Assembly (NCBI GenBank): GCA_021811275.1
Contig: JAJZPI010000013.1
Span: forward strand, 1-39,454
Direction of reading: 5' to 3'
From: Deltaproteobacteria bacterium
GTDB lineage: Bacteria > Desulfobacterota > Desulfarculia > Desulfarculales > Desulfarculaceae
DNA length: 39,454 nt
Part shown: positions 7,464-14,088 of the stretch, one piece after another
Layout: every line of letters starts with the position of its first letter
Position numbering within the stretch: the stretch's first letter is position 1
Notes under the pieces: generated by a model
Databases searched by the model: none
The model's input: the letters and a program-made list of their open reading frames with translations, nothing else
Told to the model about the DNA's origin: nothing
Made by a program: the position numbers and the translations under genes

Positions 7464-8935
7464 CTAGAGACAAGGCCGGCGTAGAGCCCGGCGTAGGCCC
7501 GGGCGCTGCGCTGCCAGGAAAAGTCTTGGGACATGGCGTTGGCCGTGAGCCCATGCCAGAGATTGGGCCGCTGTCTGGTCCAAAGCGCCTCCCGCACCGC
7601 GCAGGTCAGGTCCCGCTCATGAAAGGGCTGGAAGGTGAAGCCCGTGCCCTGGCCGCTCATGGGGTCGAAGGGCTGTACGGTGTCCTTGAGCCCACCCACC
7701 TCGCGCACCACCGGCGCGGTGCCGTAACGCAGGGCGTAGATTTGGTTCAAGCCGCAGGGCTCGTAGCGGCTGGGCATGGCCAGCAGGTCGCTGCCGGCGG
7801 TGAGCAGATGGGCCAGCTCGTCGTCGAAGGCCAGGCGAACGCCCAGGCGGCCGGGATGGGCGCGGGCCAGATCCTGCAACATCGCCTCCTGCTCCGGGTC
7901 GCCGGTTCCCAGGATGCACAGGCGCAGGTCGTCCAGCAGCAGGCGGGGGGCGGCCTTGATTATGATATCGACGCCCTTCTGATAGACCAGGCGGCCGACG
8001 AAGGACAGCACGGAGGTGCGCTTGCCGGCCTTTTCCAGGCCGAAGGCAGCCAGCAGCTTGTCCCGGCAGACCAGTTTGCCCTTCATGTCGCCCCGGGAAT
8101 AGACCTCCGGCAGAAAGCGGTCCGTCTCCGGGGACCAGTCGGCGTAGTCCGCCCCGTTCAGGATGCCGTGCAGGCTCTCGTGGCGCTGGGCCAGCACGCC
8201 CTCCAGGCCGTGGCCGCCCTCGGGAGTGGTCACCTCCTCGGCATAGGTGGGGCTGACCGTGGTCAGAGCCCGGGCGGTGACCAGGCCGGCCTTGAGCAGG
8301 GAGATGTTGCCCCAGAACTCCAGGCCCATGGGCGAGTTCAGCCAGTGGGGCAGACCGGTCACCGCGAAGGCCTCCCGTTCGTAGATGCCCTGGTAGGCCA
8401 GGTTGTGAATGGTCAGCACCGTGGCCGCCCCGGAAAGCGGGCCGGGATCGCAGGCCTTGGTCTCCAGCAGCGCGGGCAGGAGCGCGGTCTGCCAGTCGTG
8501 GGCGTGCACCACCTGGGCCGGCCAGTCCAGGGCACGGGCCAGCTCGATGGCGCCCCGACAAAAGAAGGTGAAGCGCAAGGGGTTGTCCGCATAGTCGCCG
8601 CCGTTGGGACCATAAATCCCCTCCCGCCCGAAAAGTTCCTCGTTGGCCAGTAGGTAAACCTGGCAACCCTTGAGGCTGGCGGTGAAGACCTGGGCCGTCC
8701 AGAGGCGTCCGCCCACGGGCACGCTCAGGCTCAGACCGGCGGGCTTGATGCCGTGGGCCTTCAAGTTCACCTGGCGGTAGAGGGGCAGGACCAGGCGCAC
8801 CTCCATGCCCAGTCCGCGCAGGGCCAAGGGCAGGGAGCCGGAGACGTCGCCCAGGCCTCCGGTCTTCACCAGGGGGGCCGCTTCCGGGGAGACAAAGAGC
8901 ACCTTCAGGCCGTGAGGAGAGCCGGAAAGGGCCAT
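7460..8935 (-). CDS. glgA: Glycogen synthase GlgA (ADP-glucose type)
   Basis: GT5 glycosyltransferase that extends alpha-1,4-glucan from ADP-glucose. 491 residues: N-terminal KVLFVSPEAAPLVKTGGLGDV with the ADP-binding KTGGLGDV, HAHDWQTALLP, TIHNLAYQG, GILNGADYADWSPETD, and the C-terminal GT-B half with FVGRLVYQKGVD and MPSRYEPCGLNQIYALRYGT. The start at 8935 has GGAG 8 nt upstream; an upstream in-frame ATG (8983) would add 16 residues not typical of GlgA. No other glycogen gene is nearby. Its promoter (8993-9021) appears to share its -10 with the divergent PilZ gene. Confidence 0.95.
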   Translation of the reverse strand: MALSGSPHGLKVLFVSPEAAPLVKTGGLGDVSGSLPLALRGLGMEVRLVLPLYRQVNLKAHGIKPAGLSLSVPVGGRLWTAQVFTASLKGCQVYLLANEELFGREGIYGPNGGDYADNPLRFTFFCRGAIELARALDWPAQVVHAHDWQTALLPALLETKACDPGPLSGAATVLTIHNLAYQGIYEREAFAVTGLPHWLNSPMGLEFWGNISLLKAGLVTARALTTVSPTYAEEVTTPEGGHGLEGVLAQRHESLHGILNGADYADWSPETDRFLPEVYSRGDMKGKLVCRDKLLAAFGLEKAGKRTSVLSFVGRLVYQKGVDIIIKAAPRLLLDDLRLCILGTGDPEQEAMLQDLARAHPGRLGVRLAFDDELAHLLTAGSDLLAMPSRYEPCGLNQIYALRYGTAPVVREVGGLKDTVQPFDPMSGQGTGFTFQPFHERDLTCAVREALWTRQRPNLWHGLTANAMSQDFSWQRSARAYAGLYAGLVSS

Positions 8936-8992
8936 GCGCGAAACTCCTGGATGCGAGTCTGGATTTTTTTGTGATAGAATCAAACGTCTTGA

Positions 8993-9021
8993 AGTATAAT
9001 GGCAAATGCTGGCCAGGACAA
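8993..9021 (-). promoter_or_regulatory. Predicted glgA promoter with a -10 overlapping the divergent -10
   Basis: Minus strand: TTGTCC (9021-9016), 17-bp spacer, TATACT (8998-8993). The -10 sits inside the octamer AGTATAAT (8993-9000), whose other strand reads TATAAT for the PilZ gene. Confidence 0.5.
8995..9000 (+). promoter_or_regulatory. Perfect TATAAT -10 of the PilZ gene, overlapping the glgA -10
   Basis: TATAAT at 8995-9000. The best -35 candidate is poor: TGATAG at 17 bp (8972-8977) or TTGTGA at 20 bp (8969-8974). Transcription would start near 9007, which excludes the ATG at 8999 as start of the PilZ gene. Confidence 0.45.
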
Positions 9022-9094
9022 CCGGGGGTGTGAAGGTTGTGCTTGGTCATACTCGGCGTCCGATTGGGGTCAATGGGGTAGGACGGAGCCAGGA

Positions 9095-9505
9095 TTGATC
9101 AGGCTGTGGCAAAAGCTCTGGGACCGGCGCTCCCTGGCGCGCGAGGAGGTGCGGGTCCCGGTCAGGATGTGGGTGGTGGAATCGGCTGGCCGCGGCCACT
9201 TGACGCCGGAGCACGCCGCCACCGCCGTCAATCTCTCCGAGGACGGTTGCTGCCTGGCGGTGCCCACCCTGGCCTTGGAGGGCTTTCATCTGCAACGCTG
9301 CCTGAACTCCGGCGAGGATTACCTTCTGGAGTTGGTGTTGCAGGTTCCCAGCGGAGGGCAATGGCGGATTTTCGGCGAGGTTGCTTGGACCAACCGGGTC
9401 TGGGACTACCAGCCCGCGACATTCTGGGTGGGGGTTAGATTCCAGGAGCCCGTGGGGCTGCCCGGCAACTGGCGGCGGTTGGTGAGGAGCACGCCCGCCA
9501 ACTAG
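9095..9505 (+). CDS. PilZ-domain protein (c-di-GMP effector candidate)
   Basis: About 136 residues. The two PilZ nucleotide-binding motifs are visible: an arginine-rich loop (REEVRVPVRMWV) and the NLSEDG motif (N/DxSxxG) about 40 residues later, followed by a beta-barrel pattern ending WVGVRFQEP. The protein is essentially a single stand-alone PilZ domain. An ATG at 8999 is in frame, but it overlaps the TATAAT box; the TTG at 9095 has GGAG 6 nt upstream and directly precedes the domain, so it is preferred. Divergent from glgA, so it might respond to c-di-GMP in carbon storage or surface behaviour; that is inference. Confidence 0.78.
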   Translation: MIRLWQKLWDRRSLAREEVRVPVRMWVVESAGRGHLTPEHAATAVNLSEDGCCLAVPTLALEGFHLQRCLNSGEDYLLELVLQVPSGGQWRIFGEVAWTNRVWDYQPATFWVGVRFQEPVGLPGNWRRLVRSTPAN

Positions 9506-9543
9506 CCTGGTCCCCGCTCCGGCCGGGGCCTGGGAGATACGAC

Positions 9544-9984
9544 ATGAGCGAGATCGCCGAAGGCATATACCTGGAAACCAAGCAGAGCCAACTGGGCACC
9601 GGGCACACCTCCTCCAACGTGGTCTTCCGCACCTTTTGGGCGGCCCGCCCCGCCGGCGGGCAGGTGGAGGTCTACCTGCTCGACAATCAGCTCGGTCCCA
9701 CCGGCCTGGCCGAGCTCATGAGTCCGGCCGAGTTTCTGGGCAAGGGCTGGATGCACGTGCCGCGGCTGGATGCCCGTTACCAAGGACTCAAGGGCAAGCT
9801 CAAGCCAGTGGCCCAGGCCGCACCGGAGACCCCCGCCGCCCCTCCGGCCAAGGCCGTCCCCGCCGCCCCTCAAGCCAAGCCCGCGTCAGCTCCGGCCGCC
9901 GCCAAGCCCGCGCCCAAGCCGCAGGCCGAGGGCGGCTGGTGGGAGATGACCTCCCGGGGCTCGAACATGCTGATAAAGAAATAG
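9544..9984 (+). CDS. Hypothetical protein with Ala/Pro-rich linker
   Basis: 146 residues, not recognised. Residues 1-85 look globular (EGIYLETKQSQLGTGHTSSNVVFRTFW, VEVYLLDNQLGPTGLAELM). Residues 88-130 are an Ala/Pro/Lys linker with no fold, and the end (GGWWEMTSRGSNMLIKK) returns to aromatic, folded-looking sequence. No signal peptide. The ATG follows PilZ by 38 nt with a weak ribosome site, so the two are probably co-transcribed. Codon use matches the neighbours and the frame is intact, so it is likely real. Confidence 0.6.
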   Translation: MSEIAEGIYLETKQSQLGTGHTSSNVVFRTFWAARPAGGQVEVYLLDNQLGPTGLAELMSPAEFLGKGWMHVPRLDARYQGLKGKLKPVAQAAPETPAAPPAKAVPAAPQAKPASAPAAAKPAPKPQAEGGWWEMTSRGSNMLIKK

Positions 9985-10000
9985 AAGGCGCGCAAACCGC

Positions 10001-10759
10001 CTAGGGTTTCCCGGCCTGGCGGGCCAGGGAGGCCAGCGCCGCCTTGATCAGCGGCAGCTTGGCAAGGGCGGGTGGCAGCTTGTCCAGCGCGGGCGCCGGG
10101 CGCGCCGCCTCCGATGGGCGCAGGACCCGCTCGGGGGTCAGCACCAAGTCGGCGCCCACGTCCCAGGGCTCGCCGGGCAGTTCGGGCAGGATCTGCTCCT
10201 CGGCGGCCAGCACCGCCAGGGGGGTGGCCCGGGTTATGGCCCCTAACGCCTCGAGCAGGGCGTGGAAGAGGTCGAGCAGGCCGCGACCGTCGCCCAGGGT
10301 CAGCCCCCGGCTGTCGACGGCCATCACCGCCCCCACCACCAGTCCCGCCTTGCCCAGCTTGGCACCGGGAAGGCGCAGAATTCGGCCGGCCTTGGCCAAG
10401 GCCCCGCCTCTGAGTTCGCGGCTGCGCCGGGGCAAGGGCAGGTCCTGGGGGGAGATGCGCACCAGACCCTGCTTGAGGCCGGGGGTGGCCGCGATCAGGG
10501 TCTTGCCGTCTTGCAGGGCGTTGATGCGCACCTGCAGGAGCGCCGGGTCGGGCATGACCGCCACCAGGCCCGCCCGCCTATACTCGGGCTGCCGGCGCAG
10601 GCGCTCGGCCGCCCGGCCCAGGCCGGGAAACAGGGGCGGCCGGTCGGCCGGTCCGGACTCGGGCCAGAGTCCGCCGAAGCGGGCCCCCAGCTCCTGACGC
10701 AGGATTTGTTTGTCGGCCAAGGCTATATGGCTCCGCACGGGGTTTGACGGTGCCCACAT
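10001..10759 (-). CDS. 5-formyltetrahydrofolate cyclo-ligase family protein (MTHFSD-like)
   Basis: About 252 residues. The tail matches the MTHFS family: TLIAATPGLKQG, LVVGAVMAVDSRGLTLGDG, ATPLAVLAAEEQIL and DLVLTPERVLRP. True cyclo-ligases carry a glycine-rich nucleotide loop (LGYGGGYYD or LGKGGGxxDLE); here it reads LTLGDGRGLLDLF, so catalysis is doubtful. Function is therefore called at family level only. The start is uncertain: ATG 10759 has AAGGA only 2 nt away, GTG 10738 and TTG 10720 are in frame, and a consensus TTGACA at 10786-10781 would place the transcript start near 10751, favouring a later start. It is convergent with the hypothetical gene ending at 9984. Confidence 0.72.
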   Translation of the reverse strand: MWAPSNPVRSHIALADKQILRQELGARFGGLWPESGPADRPPLFPGLGRAAERLRRQPEYRRAGLVAVMPDPALLQVRINALQDGKTLIAATPGLKQGLVRISPQDLPLPRRSRELRGGALAKAGRILRLPGAKLGKAGLVVGAVMAVDSRGLTLGDGRGLLDLFHALLEALGAITRATPLAVLAAEEQILPELPGEPWDVGADLVLTPERVLRPSEAARPAPALDKLPPALAKLPLIKAALASLARQAGKP

Positions 10760-10821
10760 CTTCCTTGGGCCGCGCGGGGTTGTCAACCTGGCTTGGACAA
10801 AGAAAAAATTCACGCCTCCCC

Positions 10822-10850
10822 TTGCGGGGCCCGGGCGGTGGATTTATATT
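10822..10850 (+). promoter_or_regulatory. Predicted promoter of the HEXXH-protein / fmdB pair
   Basis: TTGCGG (10822-10827), 17-bp spacer, TATATT (10845-10850). The predicted start near 10857 gives a leader of about 22 nt before the ATG at 10879. Confidence 0.5.
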
Positions 10851-10878
10851 TTGGGTCAACCTGGGGCGCGGAGGGCCC

Positions 10879-11415
10879 ATGCCGGGCAAAATCGGCTTTG
10901 GCCTTAAGGAGATGTCCCTGCTGGGGCAGGCCATGGAGGTGGCCGAGGAGCGGGTGAGCGAGTTCTTCCGCTTGAGCGACACCGCTTGGCGGCGCTGCCC
11001 CTACGAGGTGCGCACCCTGCACGAGCTTCAACCCCGGGAGGTGAGCCCGGTGGCCTTGGCCCAGGTCTTCAAGATGCGCCGGCCTCCCGCGGGAGGCCGC
11101 TTGCGGGCCAAGGATTTCTTCCGTATCTGCCTGCAGGACCACAACCTGCTGGGCTTGGTGCGGCGGGAAGGCCAGGGTGAGCTTCTGCTCCCCCTGCTCA
11201 CCTATGTCATGGCCCACGAACTGGTGCACGTGGTGCGCTTCAGCAGCTTCCAGCACTTGTTCGAGGCCAGCGAGAGCGAGATGGCCCGGGAAGAGGCCCG
11301 GGTGCACGCGGCCACGGCCAAGGCCCTGAGCAGGGTCAAGATGGCAGGCCTGGAGCGGGTGGTGGGTCTGTACGATCTTTACGGCGCGGCCGAGCCGGGC
11401 CCGGGTTGGTGCTAG
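10879..11415 (+). CDS. Putative metalloprotease-like protein with HEXXH motif
   Basis: 178 residues, family not recognised. The segment VMAHELVHVVRFSSF contains HEXXH (His113, Glu114, His117), the zinc-binding and catalytic signature of zincins, in a predicted helix. It is followed by an acidic helix (FEASESEMAREEARVHAATAKAL) that could give a third ligand. There is no signal peptide or membrane segment, so it would be cytoplasmic. The N-terminal half (AMEVAEERVSEFFRLSDTAWRRCPYEVRTLHEL) is helical. The ATG at 10879 has GGAGG 4 nt upstream; the frame is open further upstream, but that part lies ahead of the promoter. The zinc-ribbon gene fmdB follows by 19 nt. Peptidase activity is inferred from one motif. 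Confidence 0.65.
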   Translation: MPGKIGFGLKEMSLLGQAMEVAEERVSEFFRLSDTAWRRCPYEVRTLHELQPREVSPVALAQVFKMRRPPAGGRLRAKDFFRICLQDHNLLGLVRREGQGELLLPLLTYVMAHELVHVVRFSSFQHLFEASESEMAREEARVHAATAKALSRVKMAGLERVVGLYDLYGAAEPGPGWC

Positions 11416-11434
11416 CAGCCAGGAGGAAGCCGAG

Positions 11435-11755
11435 ATGCCTATCTACGAATACAAATGCCGCAAGTGCAGCGAGATCAGCGAAGCCTTCCAGAAATTCTCC
11501 GATCCGCCCCTGACGAAGTGCCCCCAGTGCGGTGGCCGGGTCGAGAAGATAATGAGCATGAACGCCTTCCACCTCAAGGGATCGGGCTGGTACACCACCG
11601 ACTACGCCGGCAAGAACGCCTCCACCGGCAAGGCCTGCGAGGGTGGGACCGACGCCGGCTCCAGCTGCGACTGCGGTTGCGACTCTGCCAGTTGCGCGCC
11701 CAAGGACAAGGCGGAAAAGAAGCCCAAAAAGAAAACAGCCGCCGACTCCAAATAG
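11435..11755 (+). CDS. FmdB-family zinc-ribbon protein with a cysteine-rich tail
   Basis: 106 residues. It begins with the diagnostic MPIYEYKCRKCSEISEAF and has the second knuckle KCPQCGGRVEKIMS, giving a CxxC...CxxC zinc ribbon (residues 8-40), followed by the conserved FHLKGSGWYTTDY. FmdB-type proteins are putative regulators or assembly factors of unknown mechanism. The C-terminus is unusual: a six-cysteine cluster including CDCGCDSASC before a Lys-rich tail. Strong ribosome site (AGGAGG). A textbook intrinsic terminator follows at 11778. Confidence 0.88.
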   Translation: MPIYEYKCRKCSEISEAFQKFSDPPLTKCPQCGGRVEKIMSMNAFHLKGSGWYTTDYAGKNASTGKACEGGTDAGSSCDCGCDSASCAPKDKAEKKPKKKTAADSK

Positions 11756-11777
11756 CCTAGTCAGGTTCAACGATCAA

Positions 11778-11818
11778 CGGAGCGCTTCCCCTCGCCCAGG
11801 GAAGCGCTCCGCCGTTTT
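11778..11818 (+). terminator. Intrinsic terminator after fmdB
   Basis: Perfect 12-bp stem GGAGCGCTTCCC (11779-11790) with GGGAAGCGCTCC (11799-11810), extended by one C-G pair, 8-nt loop, then GCCGTTTTT. This closes the HEXXH/fmdB transcript. Confidence 0.85.
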
Positions 11819-11852
11819 TACCGCCGCCGCCCCGCCCCTCCGTCGCTTCACC

Positions 11853-11880
11853 TTGACAGCCCGGCCCTTGCCTGTTTATG
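11853..11880 (+). promoter_or_regulatory. Predicted promoter of the 96-residue gene / sirtuin / SAM hydrolase group
   Basis: Consensus TTGACA (11853-11858), 16-bp spacer, TTTATG (11875-11880). It lies just behind the fmdB terminator, consistent with a new transcription unit. Confidence 0.5.
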
Positions 11881-11939
11881 GTCTAGTCAGGTTCCCTATG
11901 GCCGATTCTTGCCCGCGACTGAAGCTCAAGGGAGAAGAT

Positions 11940-12230
11940 ATGCGTTGCTTCGTGGTTATCTATGGGGCGGGGGCGATGCTGGCGGTTTCCACCTACAAGT
12001 CTTCCACCCACCCGGACTTGGTGTCACGGCTCAAGGGCAGCGACATCTCCAAGATCATTCTCATGGAGGTTCCGCTGGAGTTGGCCAAGAGCCGTTACGG
12101 CGAGCTGTTCGGTGCCGTGACCAAGCGCCTCGGCCCGGATGAGTTCAAGATCCTGGACTTCAACGGGGCATCAGTCTTCAATAAGTTCGGTTTCGCTGAG
12201 ATGGGCTCGCCTATGATGGTGGAATTCTAG
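11940..12230 (+). CDS. Small hypothetical protein (96 residues)
   Basis: Not recognised. MRCFVVIYGAGAMLAVSTYKSS starts with a beta strand, followed by DLVSRLKGSDISKIILMEVPLELAKSRYG and a C-terminal FKILDFNGASVFNKFGFAEMG. There is no signal peptide or membrane span, so it looks like a compact alpha/beta cytoplasmic protein. The ATG at 11940 has GGGAG 5 nt upstream; an upstream in-frame ATG (11898) has no good site. It lies about 97 nt ahead of the sirtuin and is probably co-transcribed with it. Confidence 0.6.
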   Translation: MRCFVVIYGAGAMLAVSTYKSSTHPDLVSRLKGSDISKIILMEVPLELAKSRYGELFGAVTKRLGPDEFKILDFNGASVFNKFGFAEMGSPMMVEF

Positions 12231-12327
12231 CCGGTGAAACCAAAGCCGCCGGAGGCAAAGACCGCTGGCGCCTGAAACGCAACTGGCCCTGGCTGGCCGG
12301 CGGCTCCTGGGGGCCAGCCGGCTGACC

Positions 12328-12999
12328 GTGCTTACCGGGGCCGGAGTTTCCGCCGAGTCCGGGGTGCCCACCTTCCGGGGGCAGGGCGGGATTTGGGAGA
12401 GACATCGTCCCGAGGACCTGGCCACCCCCCAGGCCTTTGCCCGCGACCCCGCCCTGGTCTGGCGCTGGTATCACTGGCGGCGGAGGCTTATCCACGCCTG
12501 CCGCCCCAACCCCGCCCACCTGGCCTTGGCCGAGCTGGAGGCCCGCTTGCCCGGCTTCAACCTGATCACCCAGAACGTCGACGGCCTGCACCGTCTGGCC
12601 GGCAGTCGGGCTCCCCTGGAGATTCACGGCAACCTTTGGTTCGTGCGCTGCCTTGATTGCGGCGAGCGCCGTGAGGAGCGCCGACTCGATCTGCCCGCGC
12701 CGCCGTCATGCCCGCTCTGCGGCGGGCTGCTGCGGCCGGACGTGGTCTGGTTCGGAGAGAACCTTGACCAGGAGCTGCTGGAGCGGGCTTGGCAGGCGGC
12801 CCAGGAGGCGGAGGTGATGCTGGTGGTCGGGACTTCGGCGGTGGTGCGGCCGGCGGCCTCCCTGGCCACGGCGGCCAAGCGCGCCGGAGCCTTTGTCATC
12901 GAGGTCAACCTGGAGCCCCCCCCCAATTCCTCCCAGGTGGACGTCTCGCTCCTGGGCAAGGCGGGCCAGGTGCTGCCCGCCCTGCTGGAGGCCTCATGA
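12328..12999 (+). CDS. cobB: Sir2-family NAD-dependent protein deacylase (class III, CobB/SIRT5-like)
   Basis: Removes acyl groups from lysine using NAD. Motifs: GAGVSAESGVPTFRG (NAD binding), TQNVDGLH, catalytic His in EIHGN, zinc site CLDC...CPLC, GTSAVV and the late VNLEP. The YHWR motif (Tyr and Arg three apart) is the class III signature that favours succinyl- and malonyl-lysine. The annotated GTG at 12328 begins inside the first Rossmann strand and has no ribosome site. The frame stays open back to the stop at 12235 with no ATG, GTG or TTG, but a CTG at 12265 has GGAGG 9 nt upstream and would give a normal N-terminus. The true start may be that CTG. The stop overlaps the next start (ATGA). 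Confidence 0.9.
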   Translation: MLTGAGVSAESGVPTFRGQGGIWERHRPEDLATPQAFARDPALVWRWYHWRRRLIHACRPNPAHLALAELEARLPGFNLITQNVDGLHRLAGSRAPLEIHGNLWFVRCLDCGERREERRLDLPAPPSCPLCGGLLRPDVVWFGENLDQELLERAWQAAQEAEVMLVVGTSAVVRPAASLATAAKRAGAFVIEVNLEPPPNSSQVDVSLLGKAGQVLPALLEAS

Positions 13000-13799
13000 G
13001 CGGACCCCCGCTTATCACCCTGACCAGCGACTTCGGGGCGGGGCCCTTCGTGGGCCTGATGAAAGGCGTCATCCTGGGCATCTATCCCCAGGTGCGCCTG
13101 GTCGACCTCTGCCACGACATACCGCCCCAGGACGTGCGCGCCGGGGCGCTTGTCCTGGAGCAGGCCCTGGGGGTCTTCCCCTCGGGCAGCGTGCATCTGG
13201 CGGTGGTGGACCCGGGGGTGGGCACCGAGCGCCGGCCCCTGGTGGTGGAGGCCCTGGACATGCTCTTCGTGGGGCCTGACAATGGCCTGTTCACGCCGGT
13301 GCTGCTGGCCGACCCCAGCGCCAGGGCCTACGTGCTGGACAAGCCCCGCTATCATCGCCAGCCGGTATCGGCAACCTTCCACGGCCGCGACATCTTCGCG
13401 CCGGTGGCCGCGCACCTGACCTGGGGCATCAGCCCCGAGGAACTGGGCAGCTACATTGGCGACCCCATCCGTCTGGACTGGCCCCGGCCCTACCGCCGGG
13501 AGGAAATACTGCTGGGCCACGTGCTGGGCGTGGACCGCTTCGGCAACCTGCAGACCAACCTCAGCCGTTGGGAGGTGGAGGCCTTTCTGGCCGGGCGGCC
13601 AGCCGAGATACAATCGGCGGGCCTGGTCATCGAAGGCCTTTCCCAAAGCTATGGCCAGGCCGAGCCGGGAGCAGCGCTGGCCCTGTTCAATTCCTTGGAC
13701 CGGTTGGAGCTGGCGGTGAACCGGGGCAGCGCCCTAGTGCGCGCGGGGCTTGCCTCGGCCGATCTTTTTGGCCTGGAGGTCAGGGTGCGCACCCGCTAG
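12996..13799 (+). CDS. S-adenosyl-L-methionine hydrolase (adenosine-forming), DUF62 family
   Basis: Relative of fluorinase and chlorinase that uses water to split SAM into adenosine and methionine. 267 residues: TLTSDFGAGPFVGLMKGVI (N-terminal signature with the catalytic Asp), LCHDIPPQDVRAGALVL, VVDPGVGTERRPL, GPDNGLFTPV, TFHGRDIFAPVAAHL, and VLGVDRFGNLQTN in the C-terminal barrel. The length is usual. The start ATG overlaps the sirtuin stop (ATGA), so the NAD- and SAM-consuming genes are translationally coupled. No halide-enzyme features were seen, so plain hydrolysis is the best guess. Confidence 0.9.
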   Translation: MSGPPLITLTSDFGAGPFVGLMKGVILGIYPQVRLVDLCHDIPPQDVRAGALVLEQALGVFPSGSVHLAVVDPGVGTERRPLVVEALDMLFVGPDNGLFTPVLLADPSARAYVLDKPRYHRQPVSATFHGRDIFAPVAAHLTWGISPEELGSYIGDPIRLDWPRPYRREEILLGHVLGVDRFGNLQTNLSRWEVEAFLAGRPAEIQSAGLVIEGLSQSYGQAEPGAALALFNSLDRLELAVNRGSALVRAGLASADLFGLEVRVRTR

Positions 13800-13819
13800 G
13801 CCCAATGGCGGCCGACGCA

Positions 13820-13849
13820 TTGACAGCCAGCCGGGGCGACCCCTATACT
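13820..13849 (+). promoter_or_regulatory. Strong promoter predicting a leaderless transcript
   Basis: Consensus TTGACA (13820-13825), 18-bp spacer, TATACT (13844-13849). The ATG at 13855 starts only 5 nt after the -10, where transcription should begin, so the mRNA would carry no 5' leader. Confidence 0.6.
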
Positions 13850-13854
13850 TGCCC

Positions 13855-14085
13855 ATGCTCAAGCTCAAGGACCTGCAAGAATTCAGGCAATTTCTAGAAT
13901 CCGGCGGCTGGGCCGACGCCTTCGCCTACGCCCAGGAGGACCTGCGTCTGGAGATGCTGGGGCTGGTGGAGGAACTCCTGGACACCGCCGACGCCGCCGA
14001 CAAGGTGGTGGGCGAGGTGCTGTTCAGCAAGGACGGCATCGCGGCCGCGGCCGACTCGGCCTTGCCGTTGAAGAAGGAGGAATAG
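13855..14085 (+). CDS. Small acidic hypothetical protein (76 residues), probably leaderless
   Basis: Not recognised. MLKLKDLQEFRQFLESGGW followed by amphipathic helices (EDLRLEMLGLVEELLDTADAADKVV) and a short KKEE end; all-helical and acidic, no membrane segment. There is no Shine-Dalgarno sequence before the ATG, but a near-perfect promoter ends 5 nt upstream, which fits leaderless translation. The next gene (DUF2939) starts 3 nt after its stop, so it is probably co-transcribed and the pair may work together. Confidence 0.62.
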   Translation: MLKLKDLQEFRQFLESGGWADAFAYAQEDLRLEMLGLVEELLDTADAADKVVGEVLFSKDGIAAAADSALPLKKEE

Positions 14086-14088
14086 AAA

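Noticed and set aside
7526-9050. Long open frames (375 and 477 codons) over glgA
   Set aside because: Both are shadows of glgA in other frames; composition is that of frame-shifted GC-rich coding DNA.
8999-9094. N-terminal extension of the PilZ gene to ATG 8999
   Set aside because: The ATG overlaps the perfect -10 box and lacks a ribosome site; the extra residues do not belong to the PilZ domain.
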